Origin: Corynebacterium pseudodiphtheriticum DSM 44287 | Lineage (GTDB): Bacteria; Actinomycetota; Actinomycetes; Mycobacteriales; Mycobacteriaceae | DNA length: 64,000 nt | Assembly (NCBI RefSeq): GCF_000688415.1 | Contig: NZ_JIAH01000005.1 | Coordinates: 372,001 to 436,000 of the forward strand | Reading direction: 5' to 3' | Shown here: positions 1 to 8,484 of the stretch, in pieces | Numbering within the stretch: the first letter of the stretch is position 1 | Layout of the letters: each line of letters opens with the position of its first letter | Program-made: the position numbers and the translations under genes | The notes under the pieces: generated by a model | Databases searched by the model: none | Told to the model about the DNA's origin: nothing | What the model saw: the letters and a program-made list of their open reading frames with translations, nothing else

Positions 1-1113
1 TGTAAAGTCTTGGTGGATTGAGTCATGCATAGATTCGAGAGAGGGGATCGGCCACCCCAAATCATTTGGGGTGCCACGATGCTGAATCCATAGGTTAAAT
101 AATTGTCCCTGGAGTTCACGTGCACCTAAAAGGTTATTCCAGGCAATGACACCGCGATCGCCAAAGTTGACTAGATGAAAAACTCCGGCATGTTCGGCGA
201 CTTCATCAGTCTCCGGAAATCCCAGTGTTCCTGTTTCCCGGCCTAATGATTCCCAGACCCTACGAGCAGGCAAATACATATAGTGGCTGCGTCGACTACT
301 GCGCTGCCACGTCATTACTCCGTTTGAAAAATTATTAAATCGATATTCATCGGTATTAGACAACTCATTACTAACTGGAATGCCAATCGGATGAGATGGG
401 CCACCTATTGCATCATAACGCTGTTTCAGGTCGCCCCAAATTGCACCTCCAGTGACCGGTGAGTAATAGGTGTCTCCACCTTGGAAATTTTGGTACTGAG
501 CGACTGGCAATGGGCTAATATTTTTTGGCCCGGATGTTGGATACCCAAGGACTCCTTGCTCCCAACCTAATGAACCCCATTGACGCATACCATCGTTTGT
601 GATGGCGTGTGCTCCAGTTTCGGGATGCCAATAGATAGCACCGCCAAGAAAAGTAGATCGATAACCGACTTGATCGGGGTTACGTACTTCTCCGCTTGTT
701 GGTGGTCCTAGCCATGATAGTGCTCCGCCGATTTCCTTATATTTAGCTTTAATTGCGCCGCACACAGAAAAGCGTGTTGGCCATACCCTTTCGCAAGCAC
801 TTCTGGATTCCCCTATTGATGCAGGGTCCTCAGGATTTCCTAAGGATTGCACTGGAGTTGTGGTTGTTTGGAGTTCGTATTCAGTAACTGTTTCCGGGTG
901 CTCGAGCGCAAATTGTTTTATTTCATCCTCAGGCGAGGGTTGGTCACGATCTGCAACATAATCCTGGGTTTGAGTTTCTAAAGCTATAGCTTCATCGGTG
1001 AGGACATCGTCGCTGACGGCACTGACCTGTGCGGATGCAACCTCTGAGTTGAAAACTGCGAGCAGCGTGATTAGAGGAATGGCCAATATGGCTGTGTAGT
1101 GTTTGCGTCTCAA
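1..1113 (-). CDS. LGFP-repeat secreted protein, 3' end outside the window
   Basis: The frame is open from a TTG start at 1113 down to base 1, so the C-terminus is missing. The start is chosen because AAAGGGA lies about 9 nt upstream and the first residues form a Sec signal peptide (MRRKHYTAILAIPLI, hydrophobic core, then VASAQ as likely cleavage site). After a roughly 100-residue linker there are about five LGFP-type repeats of some 50 residues, for example GGALSWLGPPTSGE, GVLGYPTSG, GGPSHPIGIPVSNE and GTLGFPETDE. LGFP repeats are known from mycolata envelope proteins such as corynomycoloyltransferase C-termini, where they are thought to bind the cell wall. No catalytic domain is visible in the part seen; one could follow downstream. 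A cell-envelope protein is well supported, a specific function is not. Confidence 0.8.
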   Translation of the reverse strand, partial: MRRKHYTAILAIPLITLLAVFNSEVASAQVSAVSDDVLTDEAIALETQTQDYVADRDQPSPEDEIKQFALEHPETVTEYELQTTTTPVQSLGNPEDPASIGESRSACERVWPTRFSVCGAIKAKYKEIGGALSWLGPPTSGEVRNPDQVGYRSTFLGGAIYWHPETGAHAITNDGMRQWGSLGWEQGVLGYPTSGPKNISPLPVAQYQNFQGGDTYYSPVTGGAIWGDLKQRYDAIGGPSHPIGIPVSNELSNTDEYRFNNFSNGVMTWQRSSRRSHYMYLPARRVWESLGRETGTLGFPETDEVAEHAGVFHLVNFGDRGVIAWNNLLGARELQGQLFNLWIQHRGTPNDLGWPIPSLESMHDSIHQDFT

Positions 1114-1267
1114 TCTGATCAGTCCCTTTTGATCTCGTAGATCCTCGCAGATCTAAACGGTGAAGTGCACCCATTTTAGCAGAAAGTGACATAAATCGCT
1201 TATGTGATTGTGTGCAGTAAATTAGTGTGAGTTGACTAGTGGAGTTATCTAGCGTTCCCCTCAGCGT

Positions 1268-2068
1268 TTAATCCTTGACCTCGGATGATTGTTTTGCAGG
1301 GAACAATGGATAAATTCGGATGAAATGAGGCTCGTACCTACGCTTCGCGCGAATAAAGCTTGCGACTTTTTCGCATGGTGCCATCTCATCGAAGCAGCCA
1401 TTCCAATAGCTTTCCCACCAACGCAATTGGGCGTTGTATCGAAAAGGAAATTGGCTGTCCATTGGTGGGGAATGCCGGAATTGTATGGTGCCGGCAAGTT
1501 CTTCAAAGGCCATTCCTGCTGTGCGCGCCAGAAGTTCTTGTTCATTTCGGTAAAATCCGGATACATTCGGCAATGGAAATCCATACATATACGCGTAAAA
1601 GCCGATTAGTTCTGGTTTTTGTCCTTGGGGTGTTTCTATTTCAAAATCTGGATTGAAATGGACTGGGCGGCCTAGATTTAGTGTGGGATCAATTGTGTGG
1701 GCATATTGTTTGATCCATTCCAGTAGGGAGTCGTCGTCGAATATTTCGGGTTGCAGATATAGGTGGTGGTGGAGAAATGGTGTAATTTGGGTGGCGATTT
1801 GGGATATTTTTGCGTGTATGATGCATCGCTGTATTGCTGCTTGGTAGCGGGGGTCAAAAAATGCGGCTTTATAAGCATCGTAGGCTTTTTTGAGAGCGGT
1901 CTTGCCTAGTTTTCCTGTTACCTCCTCGGAGAATTGGATATTATTGAACAAGAGTGAATGGGTTTTGAATGCAAGTTGGTCTCGCAGATGCGATGGGCCT
2001 TCGACAAAGTAGTGGCCCCATGCTCTGGAGATTAGTGTGTAAACGCATATTGAACTGGCATGATTCAT
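1268..2068 (-). CDS. hypothetical protein, AT-rich, no recognised domain
   Basis: I do not recognise this 266-residue protein. The start at 2068 (MNHASSICVYTL) is preferred over an upstream in-frame ATG at 2113 because AGGAC lies 7 nt before it, while the longer form has no ribosome binding site. There is no signal peptide or membrane segment. Composition is rich in aromatic residues and His (a LHHHLYL stretch near residue 115; WWESYW near 230), suggesting a soluble helical enzyme or binding protein. Base composition is visibly more AT-rich than the flanking core genes, which together with the poorly conserved LGFP neighbour hints at an accessory or transferred segment. Several open frames on the opposite strand look like shadows. 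Confidence 0.6.
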   Translation of the reverse strand: MNHASSICVYTLISRAWGHYFVEGPSHLRDQLAFKTHSLLFNNIQFSEEVTGKLGKTALKKAYDAYKAAFFDPRYQAAIQRCIIHAKISQIATQITPFLHHHLYLQPEIFDDDSLLEWIKQYAHTIDPTLNLGRPVHFNPDFEIETPQGQKPELIGFYAYMYGFPLPNVSGFYRNEQELLARTAGMAFEELAGTIQFRHSPPMDSQFPFRYNAQLRWWESYWNGCFDEMAPCEKVASFIRAKRRYEPHFIRIYPLFPAKQSSEVKD

Positions 2069-2160
2069 AGTAGGTGTCCTAAGCGTTTCCATTGGTTGAC
2101 GTGATCGGGGCATCTCGACACAACGGTGCTTTGTGACCCATAGTATTCCTGAATACCAGA

Positions 2161-2913
2161 TTACGGATTGCTAGTGATCCTCCCACTGAGGATGCGGGGC
2201 AGAGCCTCCGCAGCGGTGGCTGTGACAATCACGCTGGCTAGCTGTGATAAATCCGTCGGCTGTGGGCTGACCTCCACGATCGGAATACCACGCCTATACG
2301 CCGTCACAGGCAGCCCGGCGGCAGGGTAGACCACCCCAGAAGTTCCCACGATGAGCAGCGCGTCCGCCGTGGACATCCGACGTTCCGCCTTTACCCACTC
2401 ATTTTGTGGCAACGGCTCGCCAAACCAGACTACGCCCGGCCGAATGAGCCCACCGCACTCCCTGCATTCTGGTGGCGTAATCTTGTCCACTGGTCTGGTA
2501 GGCAGGGCAATCTGCTCACGATAAGGCGTTGCGCAATCCGTGCAGCGGAATTCGAACAAAGAACCATGCAAGTGGGCAACATCTTCACTGCCTGCGCGTT
2601 CATGCAGATTATCAATGTTTTGCGTTGTCACGGTCACTTTTCGTGCTGCTGCGAGGGCGCGGTGTCCGGCGTTGGGCTCGGCGCGTTGTGCCAAGTGTGC
2701 GCGCCATAAGTACCAGGCAAACATGGTTTCTGGATCGCGATGCCAGGCATCGATCGAAGCCATCGCCTGCGGGTCCACGTTCTCCCACAAGCCGGTCTGC
2801 GCATCCCGGTAAGTGGCGATCCCACTATCCGCACTCATGCCCGCGCCAGTAAACACTTCCACCTGTTTGGCGTCGGCAAGAATCTCGTGGGCGTCGATAA
2901 GCGATTGCTTCAT
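2161..2913 (-). CDS. SIR2-family NAD-dependent protein deacylase (sirtuin)
   Basis: A 250-residue class III (CobB/SIRT5-like) sirtuin. Visible landmarks are the NAD-binding GAGMSADSGI at residues 23-32, the QNIDNLH motif at 98-104, the catalytic His 116 in LHGS, and four zinc-ligand cysteines 124, 127, 150 and 153 (CTDC and CREC). WYLWR at 67-71 supplies the Y-x-x-R pair (Y68, R71) that in CobB and SIRT5 binds acidic acyl groups, so desuccinylase or demalonylase activity is inferred besides deacetylation. It is expected to act on cytoplasmic lysine-acylated proteins. The gene stands alone, with no close operon partner. Length is normal for the family. Confidence 0.93.
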   Translation of the reverse strand: MKQSLIDAHEILADAKQVEVFTGAGMSADSGIATYRDAQTGLWENVDPQAMASIDAWHRDPETMFAWYLWRAHLAQRAEPNAGHRALAAARKVTVTTQNIDNLHERAGSEDVAHLHGSLFEFRCTDCATPYREQIALPTRPVDKITPPECRECGGLIRPGVVWFGEPLPQNEWVKAERRMSTADALLIVGTSGVVYPAAGLPVTAYRRGIPIVEVSPQPTDLSQLASVIVTATAAEALPRILSGRITSNP

Positions 2914-2982
2914 GCCACAAGCCTACGGTGTGGTGCGAGTTAGCCACCGCGATCAGGCTCAAGAGTGCATGTAATTCGCTAC

Positions 2983-3246
2983 CTAGCTCACGGCAGATTT
3001 GTCCTGTTCGCGCTGCGAGTTACTTTGCGTGCCATCACCCTGCACGCGTTGTTTCCGGTTGGATAGCCACAGCCAGATCACCAGGATGAGCAGAAAACTC
3101 AGCACTGCAAATGCCACGAATGCCAAAGAGATCACCACGGTATTGCGCGGCTCGTCGAAAAAGATCATGACCACGACCGAGGCTGCGAAGATTGCAGCGA
3201 AGAAAGTGATCAGCCAATTCTTTTTCGTGTGCTCCTTGAAGGACAT
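2983..3246 (-). CDS. small two-helix membrane protein
   Basis: An 87-residue protein with two hydrophobic helices (about residues 10-30 and 38-60: NWLITFFAAIFAASVVVMIF and a second run ending LVIWLWL) followed by a polar, Gln/Ser-rich tail. The ATG at 3246 (MSFKEHTKK) has no clear Shine-Dalgarno sequence; a TTG at 3282 in the same frame would add 12 residues, so the start is uncertain. It is divergent from the NO reductase gene at 3466. I recognise no family; topology suggests a small integral membrane protein with both ends cytoplasmic. Confidence 0.6.
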   Translation of the reverse strand: MSFKEHTKKNWLITFFAAIFAASVVVMIFFDEPRNTVVISLAFVAFAVLSFLLILVIWLWLSNRKQRVQGDGTQSNSQREQDKSAVS

Positions 3247-3465
3247 GGTTTTAATTTTAATGGGGGAGCGTTTTGGAGACAATTTTTACCGCACCACAAC
3301 AATCACACTGCTTGCTCAACTGGCTGTTTATCGACCTACATCTTTTGAAGGAACCTATTAGTAACCCCGCCGGTCATGAATTATTTTCCGACTATTTTAT
3401 GAGGTATTTATAGGACTGTACACAGGTTATCTGTGCGAAGTCTTATAGATGGGATTTGGGTCATC

Positions 3466-6003
3466 ATGTCTGAAGTTCAGCGCGCGTCCTTGGCAGAGGA
3501 CACAGAAGATCGGTCGAAGCCGGTCCTCGCATTCAATAGTGCATGGGTGCAAGGTGTTGCACTGACCATGCTTTTCGGCTTTTTCGTCATGGGTTTTTTG
3601 GCGTATCGAACTTACGATGCCTCCATGCCGCAGCCGGAAAAGATTGTTTCGCAGGAGTCCGGTGAGACCATCCTGACTTCTGAAGAGATCACCCATGGCC
3701 AGGAATTGTTCCAGGCCCGCGGCCTGCAACAATATGGCTCTGTGATGGGGCACGGTGCATACCTGGGCCCTGATTTCACCGCGGAGTATCTGCGCATGGC
3801 CACTGAGCATGCCAAAGAGCAGAACTCAGCAAACGGCATCCCAGGCTTCATCTCGCCGGAGTCAACGGAAGATGAAGCCATTGTCGAGGAATTCCGCACC
3901 AACCGGTTCGACGAACAAACTGGTGTGCTGGAGTGGACCCCGAACCAAATCTCGGCATTCGAAGAAGCGCAAAAACACTACCTGGACTATTTCGGTACTA
4001 ACTCCGATGTTCACGGTCTGCCGAAGGAGTTCATCAACAACGAAGACGAAATTCACGACCTCACCGGCTTTTTCGCTTGGACCGCATGGGCTTCTGCTGC
4101 AGAACGCCCAGGCCATGATTATTCCTACACAAACAACTGGCCAGCAGAGCCACGTGTGAACAACACTCCGACGGCTGACTTAGTTGTGTGGTCGGTGCTC
4201 TCGCTAATTGCACTGATCGGTGGTATCGGTCTGATCTTCGCCATCTACGGCCGCTGGTCGCGCCAGATTGGCTGGCACGCTGAAGAGACCCCAAACCTCG
4301 ATTTCAAACAACCCGGGGAAGTAAAACTGTCCAAATCGCAAAAAGTGGTTGCCTGGTTCGTTCTGGTCACCATGCTGCTGTTCCTCATCCAAGCGCTGCT
4401 GGGTGCCGCAGTACAGCATTACCGCGTGGAAATCGAAGGCTTCTTCGGAATCCCGCTGCAAGAAATCTTGCCGTACAACGTCGCGCGTACATGGCACCTG
4501 CAATTATCCCTGCTGTGGACTGCCGGTGGTTTGCTGGCCGCCGGTATCTTCCTGGCACCATTCATTGCCCGCCGCGAACCTAAAAAACAAAGCTGGCTGA
4601 CATGGGCTCTGCTGGGCGCCATCGCCTTTGTCGTCTTCGGTTCCATGGCCTTTGAATGGCTCTCGTCCTTCGGCATCGTGCCAGAAGGCAGCATTTGGTC
4701 GCAGCAGTGGGAGTTTTTGGATCTGCCACGCTTCTTCCAGATCCTGCTGACCATCGGCATGTTCCTATGGATCTTCATGATCTTCCGAACCCTGCACGGT
4801 CGCCTGAAAACCGAGCACAAGTCGAACATGCCGTGGTTGTTCTTCTTCTCCGGGCTGACCATCCCAGGTTTCTACGCCGTCGGCATGCTTGCAGGCTCGT
4901 CGACGCACCTGACTGTTGCAGAGTTCTGGCGTTTCTGGGTTGTCCACCTTTGGGTCGAAGACTTCCTGGAACTCTTTACGACGATCATGGTTGCCTATGT
5001 CTTCGTGTTGCTGGGTGTTATTCGCGAAAAGATCGCCCTGGGCATCATCTACTTGGACATCATTTTGTATTCCATTGGTGGCGTGATCGGCACCATGCAC
5101 CACCTGTATTTCTCCGGTACTCCGGTTGAGCACATGGCGCTGGGGTCGTTCTTCTCTGCCGCCGAGGTGGTCCCGCTGACATTGTTGACCGTCGAAGCCT
5201 GGACGTTCATGCAGCTTGGATCTAAACAGCGTGCGACCGGCAAGCGGCCATTCCCACACCGTTGGGCTGTGATGTTCCTGGTTGCCGTTGGTTTTTGGAA
5301 CTTCTTGGGTGCCGGCATCTTCGGATTCTTGGTCAACTTGCCAATCGTGTCATACTTCCAGATCGGTACCGCCCTGACGGCGAACCACGCGCACGGCGCG
5401 ATGATGGGTGTTTACGGATTCCTTGCCGTCGGCCTAGGCGTGTTCGCGCTCCGTTACCTGACACCTCCGAAGTACTGGTCGGATAAGTCGATGCAGTGGA
5501 GCTTCTGGCTGCTCAACATTGGCCTGCTGTGGATGGTCTTTATTTCGCTGCTGCCGTTGGGCACATTGCAGCTCTACCATTCGGTTGCCGAAGGTTATGT
5601 TGAAGCTCGTTCGCTGGGATACATCACCCAGCCGGATAACGCGCTGATCGAATGGCTGCGCCTGCCTGGCGACGTGATCTTCATGGCCGGTATTCCTGGC
5701 TTGATCTGGGGAGCATTCAAGGCCGTGCGTCACAGCGGTGAGATACCAACGATGGAAGATGAGCAAGAATTCCCGGTCACGCCACTGTTTAGCAAGGTGG
5801 AATCCGAAGAAAACCTGGAGCCCGTTGGTACTGGAGCACAAGGCCAAGGCTCTCCGGTTGGATTGGTCTCCGGTGGCCATGGCCGCGTCGACAACCGCAC
5901 GGGCGCAGAAGTCTCGGATACACTGGATAAGCACAAGTCCAACAGCTCCACCAAGTGGGGCGGTAGCTACAGCTCCGACAAGCGTGACGACGACAGCAAG
6001 TAA
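3466..6003 (+). CDS. norB: quinol-dependent nitric oxide reductase (qNOR) large subunit
   Basis: An 845-residue single-subunit NO reductase reducing 2 NO to N2O with quinol as electron donor, in the cytoplasmic membrane. The first helix (about residues 20-45) is followed by the large extracytoplasmic domain typical of qNOR (with GHGAYLGPDFT), then about twelve more helices of the haem-copper oxidase type. Conserved His motifs are visible: TMHHLYFSG and ANHAHGAMMGVYG near the haem/FeB centre. The ATG at 3466 is taken as start; a GTG at 3433 with AGG nearby is an alternative. A polar Gly/Ser/Asp-rich tail of about 85 residues follows the last helix and exceeds the usual qNOR length of about 760. 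First gene of an apparent three-gene unit. NO detoxification rather than full denitrification is inferred because no other denitrification genes are seen. Confidence 0.95.
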   Translation: MSEVQRASLAEDTEDRSKPVLAFNSAWVQGVALTMLFGFFVMGFLAYRTYDASMPQPEKIVSQESGETILTSEEITHGQELFQARGLQQYGSVMGHGAYLGPDFTAEYLRMATEHAKEQNSANGIPGFISPESTEDEAIVEEFRTNRFDEQTGVLEWTPNQISAFEEAQKHYLDYFGTNSDVHGLPKEFINNEDEIHDLTGFFAWTAWASAAERPGHDYSYTNNWPAEPRVNNTPTADLVVWSVLSLIALIGGIGLIFAIYGRWSRQIGWHAEETPNLDFKQPGEVKLSKSQKVVAWFVLVTMLLFLIQALLGAAVQHYRVEIEGFFGIPLQEILPYNVARTWHLQLSLLWTAGGLLAAGIFLAPFIARREPKKQSWLTWALLGAIAFVVFGSMAFEWLSSFGIVPEGSIWSQQWEFLDLPRFFQILLTIGMFLWIFMIFRTLHGRLKTEHKSNMPWLFFFSGLTIPGFYAVGMLAGSSTHLTVAEFWRFWVVHLWVEDFLELFTTIMVAYVFVLLGVIREKIALGIIYLDIILYSIGGVIGTMHHLYFSGTPVEHMALGSFFSAAEVVPLTLLTVEAWTFMQLGSKQRATGKRPFPHRWAVMFLVAVGFWNFLGAGIFGFLVNLPIVSYFQIGTALTANHAHGAMMGVYGFLAVGLGVFALRYLTPPKYWSDKSMQWSFWLLNIGLLWMVFISLLPLGTLQLYHSVAEGYVEARSLGYITQPDNALIEWLRLPGDVIFMAGIPGLIWGAFKAVRHSGEIPTMEDEQEFPVTPLFSKVESEENLEPVGTGAQGQGSPVGLVSGGHGRVDNRTGAEVSDTLDKHKSNSSTKWGGSYSSDKRDDDSK

Positions 6004-6018
6004 GCAAGCGAGATAGCA

Positions 6019-6807
6019 ATGGAATTACCTGCGGTATTTACCATCCTCAGTTCCATCTATGGTCTGTTCCTGCTCGCCGTGGCGTGGGGCTTTGACCGGA
6101 TGGCTCGGTCGGCATCCAATCGCACCAATGGCGATCAGACCGGTGGATTCCGCTATATGGAGTCCCACGATGCTTGGCAGTGCCCGGAAGACCAATGGCT
6201 GTGGCCTTCCAGCTTCGACCCAGAAAACCGCGTCATGCGTTACCGGGGTAACCCGACCGTGTGCAACACCTGCCCGGTCAAGCAATCCTGCACGATCAGT
6301 GCGAAAGGCCGCGAGGTTACTCGTCAGCTTGACCCGTGGCCACATTCGGAGACCGGACGTTTCCACCGTGGGGTTTCTTTGGCGGTGGCGTTGATGGGCT
6401 TTATTTTGCCACTCATGTCATTGCTTGTGCATTCGTCGACCGCAGATTTGGTGTTGACTGGTGGAGTGCTGGTCGTGCTGGTCGGTGGCACTATCCCTTT
6501 GGCGCGTCACCTGTGGTCTACCCCGTCGAACTTCCCCGAAGAGCTGCCATCGATGGATAATATCGAAGCCGAGGTTAATGCAGCCGTAGCTGATAAATAC
6601 GGCGTGAAGTACCGTTCGACGAAAGAAGCCATCGCCGGTGTGCGTGACGACGAAGTCTCGCGCCTTGCGAAGAAATACGGCTCCGAGCGCATTCGCGCAA
6701 CCGGCGAAAACCACGACGAAGTAATTGCTGCAAAATACAAGCACCACTATCGTTCGGATAGCCGATCGCAGCGTCGGTCGCGCAACAAACCAGTGGAAAA
6801 CTCCTAA
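6019..6807 (+). CDS. membrane protein with a four-cysteine cluster, second gene of the NO reductase unit
   Basis: A 262-residue protein starting 15 nt after norB, so probably co-transcribed. Residues 6-25 form one helix, and residues 118-138 and 143-163 two more. The loop between helices holds Cys 55 (WQCPEDQW) and the cluster C82-x2-C85-x5-C91 (VCNTCPVKQSC). Four cysteines with this spacing could hold a metal or Fe-S centre. The C-terminal 90 residues are charged and Arg-rich. I know no assigned function. Position suggests maturation, redox sensing or electron delivery for the NO reductase, which is inference. The cysteine pattern resembles the CPxC region of some transposases, but nothing else here does. 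Confidence 0.75.
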   Translation: MELPAVFTILSSIYGLFLLAVAWGFDRMARSASNRTNGDQTGGFRYMESHDAWQCPEDQWLWPSSFDPENRVMRYRGNPTVCNTCPVKQSCTISAKGREVTRQLDPWPHSETGRFHRGVSLAVALMGFILPLMSLLVHSSTADLVLTGGVLVVLVGGTIPLARHLWSTPSNFPEELPSMDNIEAEVNAAVADKYGVKYRSTKEAIAGVRDDEVSRLAKKYGSERIRATGENHDEVIAAKYKHHYRSDSRSQRRSRNKPVENS

Positions 6808-6857
6808 AACACACAAACCTCATTAGGCATAAAGGGTAAGGCACAGGCGAACTTTTC

Positions 6858-7868
6858 ATGAGCGCACTAGTATTTTGGCCGATCATGGCATTGCTGGCAT
6901 TGGGAGTGCTGGTGGTGATCATCAGCTATTCGTTTAAGGTCATCAAACAATACGAAAGGGGAGTGGCCTTCCGGTTTGGGCACTTGCGCCCGTTGATGGA
7001 ACCGGGCGGGCATTGGATCATCCCGGTGATTGACAAGATGGAACGCGTCGACCAGCGCGTGGTTACGTTGACCATCCCGCCACAGGAGATCATCACGAAA
7101 GACAACGTCTCGGTGCGTGTGAATGCCGTTGTCATGTTTGAGGTGACCGATTCGATCAAAGCTGTGCTGCAGGTAGAAAACTATGCGGTCGCGACCTCGC
7201 AGATCGCGCAGACGACGCTGCGTTCGCTGCTGGGACGTGCCAGTTTGGACGATTTGTTGGCGCACCGCGATGAGCTTAATGAGGATCTTCGACGCATCAT
7301 CAATGGTCAAACACACCGTTGGGGTGTAGAAACTCGGATTGTCGAAATCAAGGACGTGGAAATTCCGGAACTCATGCAGCGCGCCCTCGCGCGTGAGGCA
7401 GAGGCCGAGCGTGAGCGCCGTGCGAAAGTCATTTCGGCACACGGTGAACTGCAATCGTCGAAAGAGCTGCGTGAAGCGGCTGAGGAATTACAAAAGGCGC
7501 CAGCCGCTCTGCAGTTACGCTACTTGCAGACCATCTTGGAGCTGGGTGCTGACCAGAACTCTACCGTGGTGTTCCCATTGCCCATCGATATTCTGGGTGG
7601 GTTCATGGACAACATGGGCAAGTTCCAGCAGGGTTTTAGTGATTTGAACCAAAACCTCAGCTCATTGGTGGGCAATAAAGCTGATGAGTCGCCAACGAGT
7701 GACAACGACGACTCGTCAGCGGACAACAACTCCGATAGTGGCAAGCAGGCTGGTGAATTCACCTCATTGGATCTGCGGCCAGAGACTGCCGAATACAAGC
7801 TTGACGACGGGTATGGCAAGGGCGTCGACGGCGAGAAGGGCGACGATAAAACCGTCGACAAAGAGTAA
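6858..7868 (+). CDS. SPFH/band 7 (stomatin/slipin-like) membrane protein
   Basis: A 336-residue protein: one N-terminal membrane helix (residues 5-28), then an SPFH domain with the slipin signatures YERGVAFRFGHL, GPGG-like EPGGHWIIPVID, and QTTLRSLLGRASLDDLL, then a charged coiled coil (AREAEAERERRAKVISAHGE). The last 75 residues are an acidic, disordered tail rich in Asp, Ser and Asn that ordinary slipins lack. SPFH proteins form oligomeric membrane scaffolds and often sit beside partner membrane proteins. It lies 50 nt after the Cys-cluster gene, and could organise the NO reductase in membrane microdomains; that role is inferred from context only. Confidence 0.9.
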   Translation: MSALVFWPIMALLALGVLVVIISYSFKVIKQYERGVAFRFGHLRPLMEPGGHWIIPVIDKMERVDQRVVTLTIPPQEIITKDNVSVRVNAVVMFEVTDSIKAVLQVENYAVATSQIAQTTLRSLLGRASLDDLLAHRDELNEDLRRIINGQTHRWGVETRIVEIKDVEIPELMQRALAREAEAERERRAKVISAHGELQSSKELREAAEELQKAPAALQLRYLQTILELGADQNSTVVFPLPIDILGGFMDNMGKFQQGFSDLNQNLSSLVGNKADESPTSDNDDSSADNNSDSGKQAGEFTSLDLRPETAEYKLDDGYGKGVDGEKGDDKTVDKE

Positions 7869-7880
7869 TCGCGCACCGTG

Positions 7881-8405
7881 TTATTCGCAGGCTACGCCGT
7901 CCTTGTCTCGGTCTAGCTGTGAGCGATAACCGGGATCGCCTGCGTGCAGGGGAGCGGCACCGGCTGCACGAGCGGCCGCGCAATTCTGGAAATACGTATC
8001 GCCGCCGGGTGCCGCCGGCGGGGCAGCAGGAGCATCGACGTGCGCCGGCGCCACCGGGTGCTCGTTCATCTCGGGATTCTCCCCCGGAGCCTCCGGTGCT
8101 GGTGGCTGATCTGCTGGTGCTTCCTGAGCACGCGGGAAGCGTTCGTCGTAACGTTCCGGGAGCACAGTGCCATTGCCACGCCCAGAATGCTCGTGCGCGT
8201 TGACTTTGGCTGGGTTTTCCGCTGCGTCTTCAGCACGTGCTTCTTCCATGGATTCTGCCGACGCGGTTGCAGTTTCCGTAAAGGTTTCCGTTGACGTTTC
8301 GGTAACCATTGCTTGGTCTGCTGAAGAATCCACATCCGTGCATGATGCTAAGAGGATGCACGTGGTAGAAAGCGTCGCTAAGAGTGTTTTGCGCAGGGAA
8401 TTCAC
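7881..8405 (-). CDS. excalibur-domain lipoprotein
   Basis: A 174-residue lipoprotein read from GTG 8405, chosen because it immediately precedes a lipoprotein signal peptide (NSLRKTLLATLSTTCILLASC, lipobox LLAS-C). A longer frame reaching 8720 would overlap the divergent gene and is not credible. A Thr/Glu/Ala-rich then Pro-rich linker of about 110 residues leads to a C-terminal excalibur domain with its calcium-binding loop DRDKDGVACE and the conserved YFQNC. Excalibur domains occur on secreted actinobacterial and Bacillus surface proteins; here it would be a tethered Ca-binding module on the outer face of the membrane. Its 3' end meets the SPFH gene 12 nt away, convergently. Confidence 0.82.
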   Translation of the reverse strand: MNSLRKTLLATLSTTCILLASCTDVDSSADQAMVTETSTETFTETATASAESMEEARAEDAAENPAKVNAHEHSGRGNGTVLPERYDERFPRAQEAPADQPPAPEAPGENPEMNEHPVAPAHVDAPAAPPAAPGGDTYFQNCAAARAAGAAPLHAGDPGYRSQLDRDKDGVACE

Positions 8406-8450
8406 ATGTGGAGATATTTCCTGATGGCTAGCTCTAAAGCAACTCCTACG

Positions 8451-8484
8451 TTGTTCAAAAACTAATCGTGCATATAATGTGCTC
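8451..8484 (+). promoter_or_regulatory. promoter of a leaderless lipoprotein gene
   Basis: A perfect TATAAT at 8473-8478 is preceded, 16 nt upstream, by TTGTTC at 8451-8456 (weak -35). The ATG at 8485 begins 6 nt after the -10, so transcription should start at or next to the start codon, giving a leaderless message. Confidence 0.7.

Noticed and set aside
6260..6295. CPVKQSC motif as a transposase remnant
   Set aside because: The protein has membrane helices, no DDE residues and no terminal repeats, and is intact in an operon.
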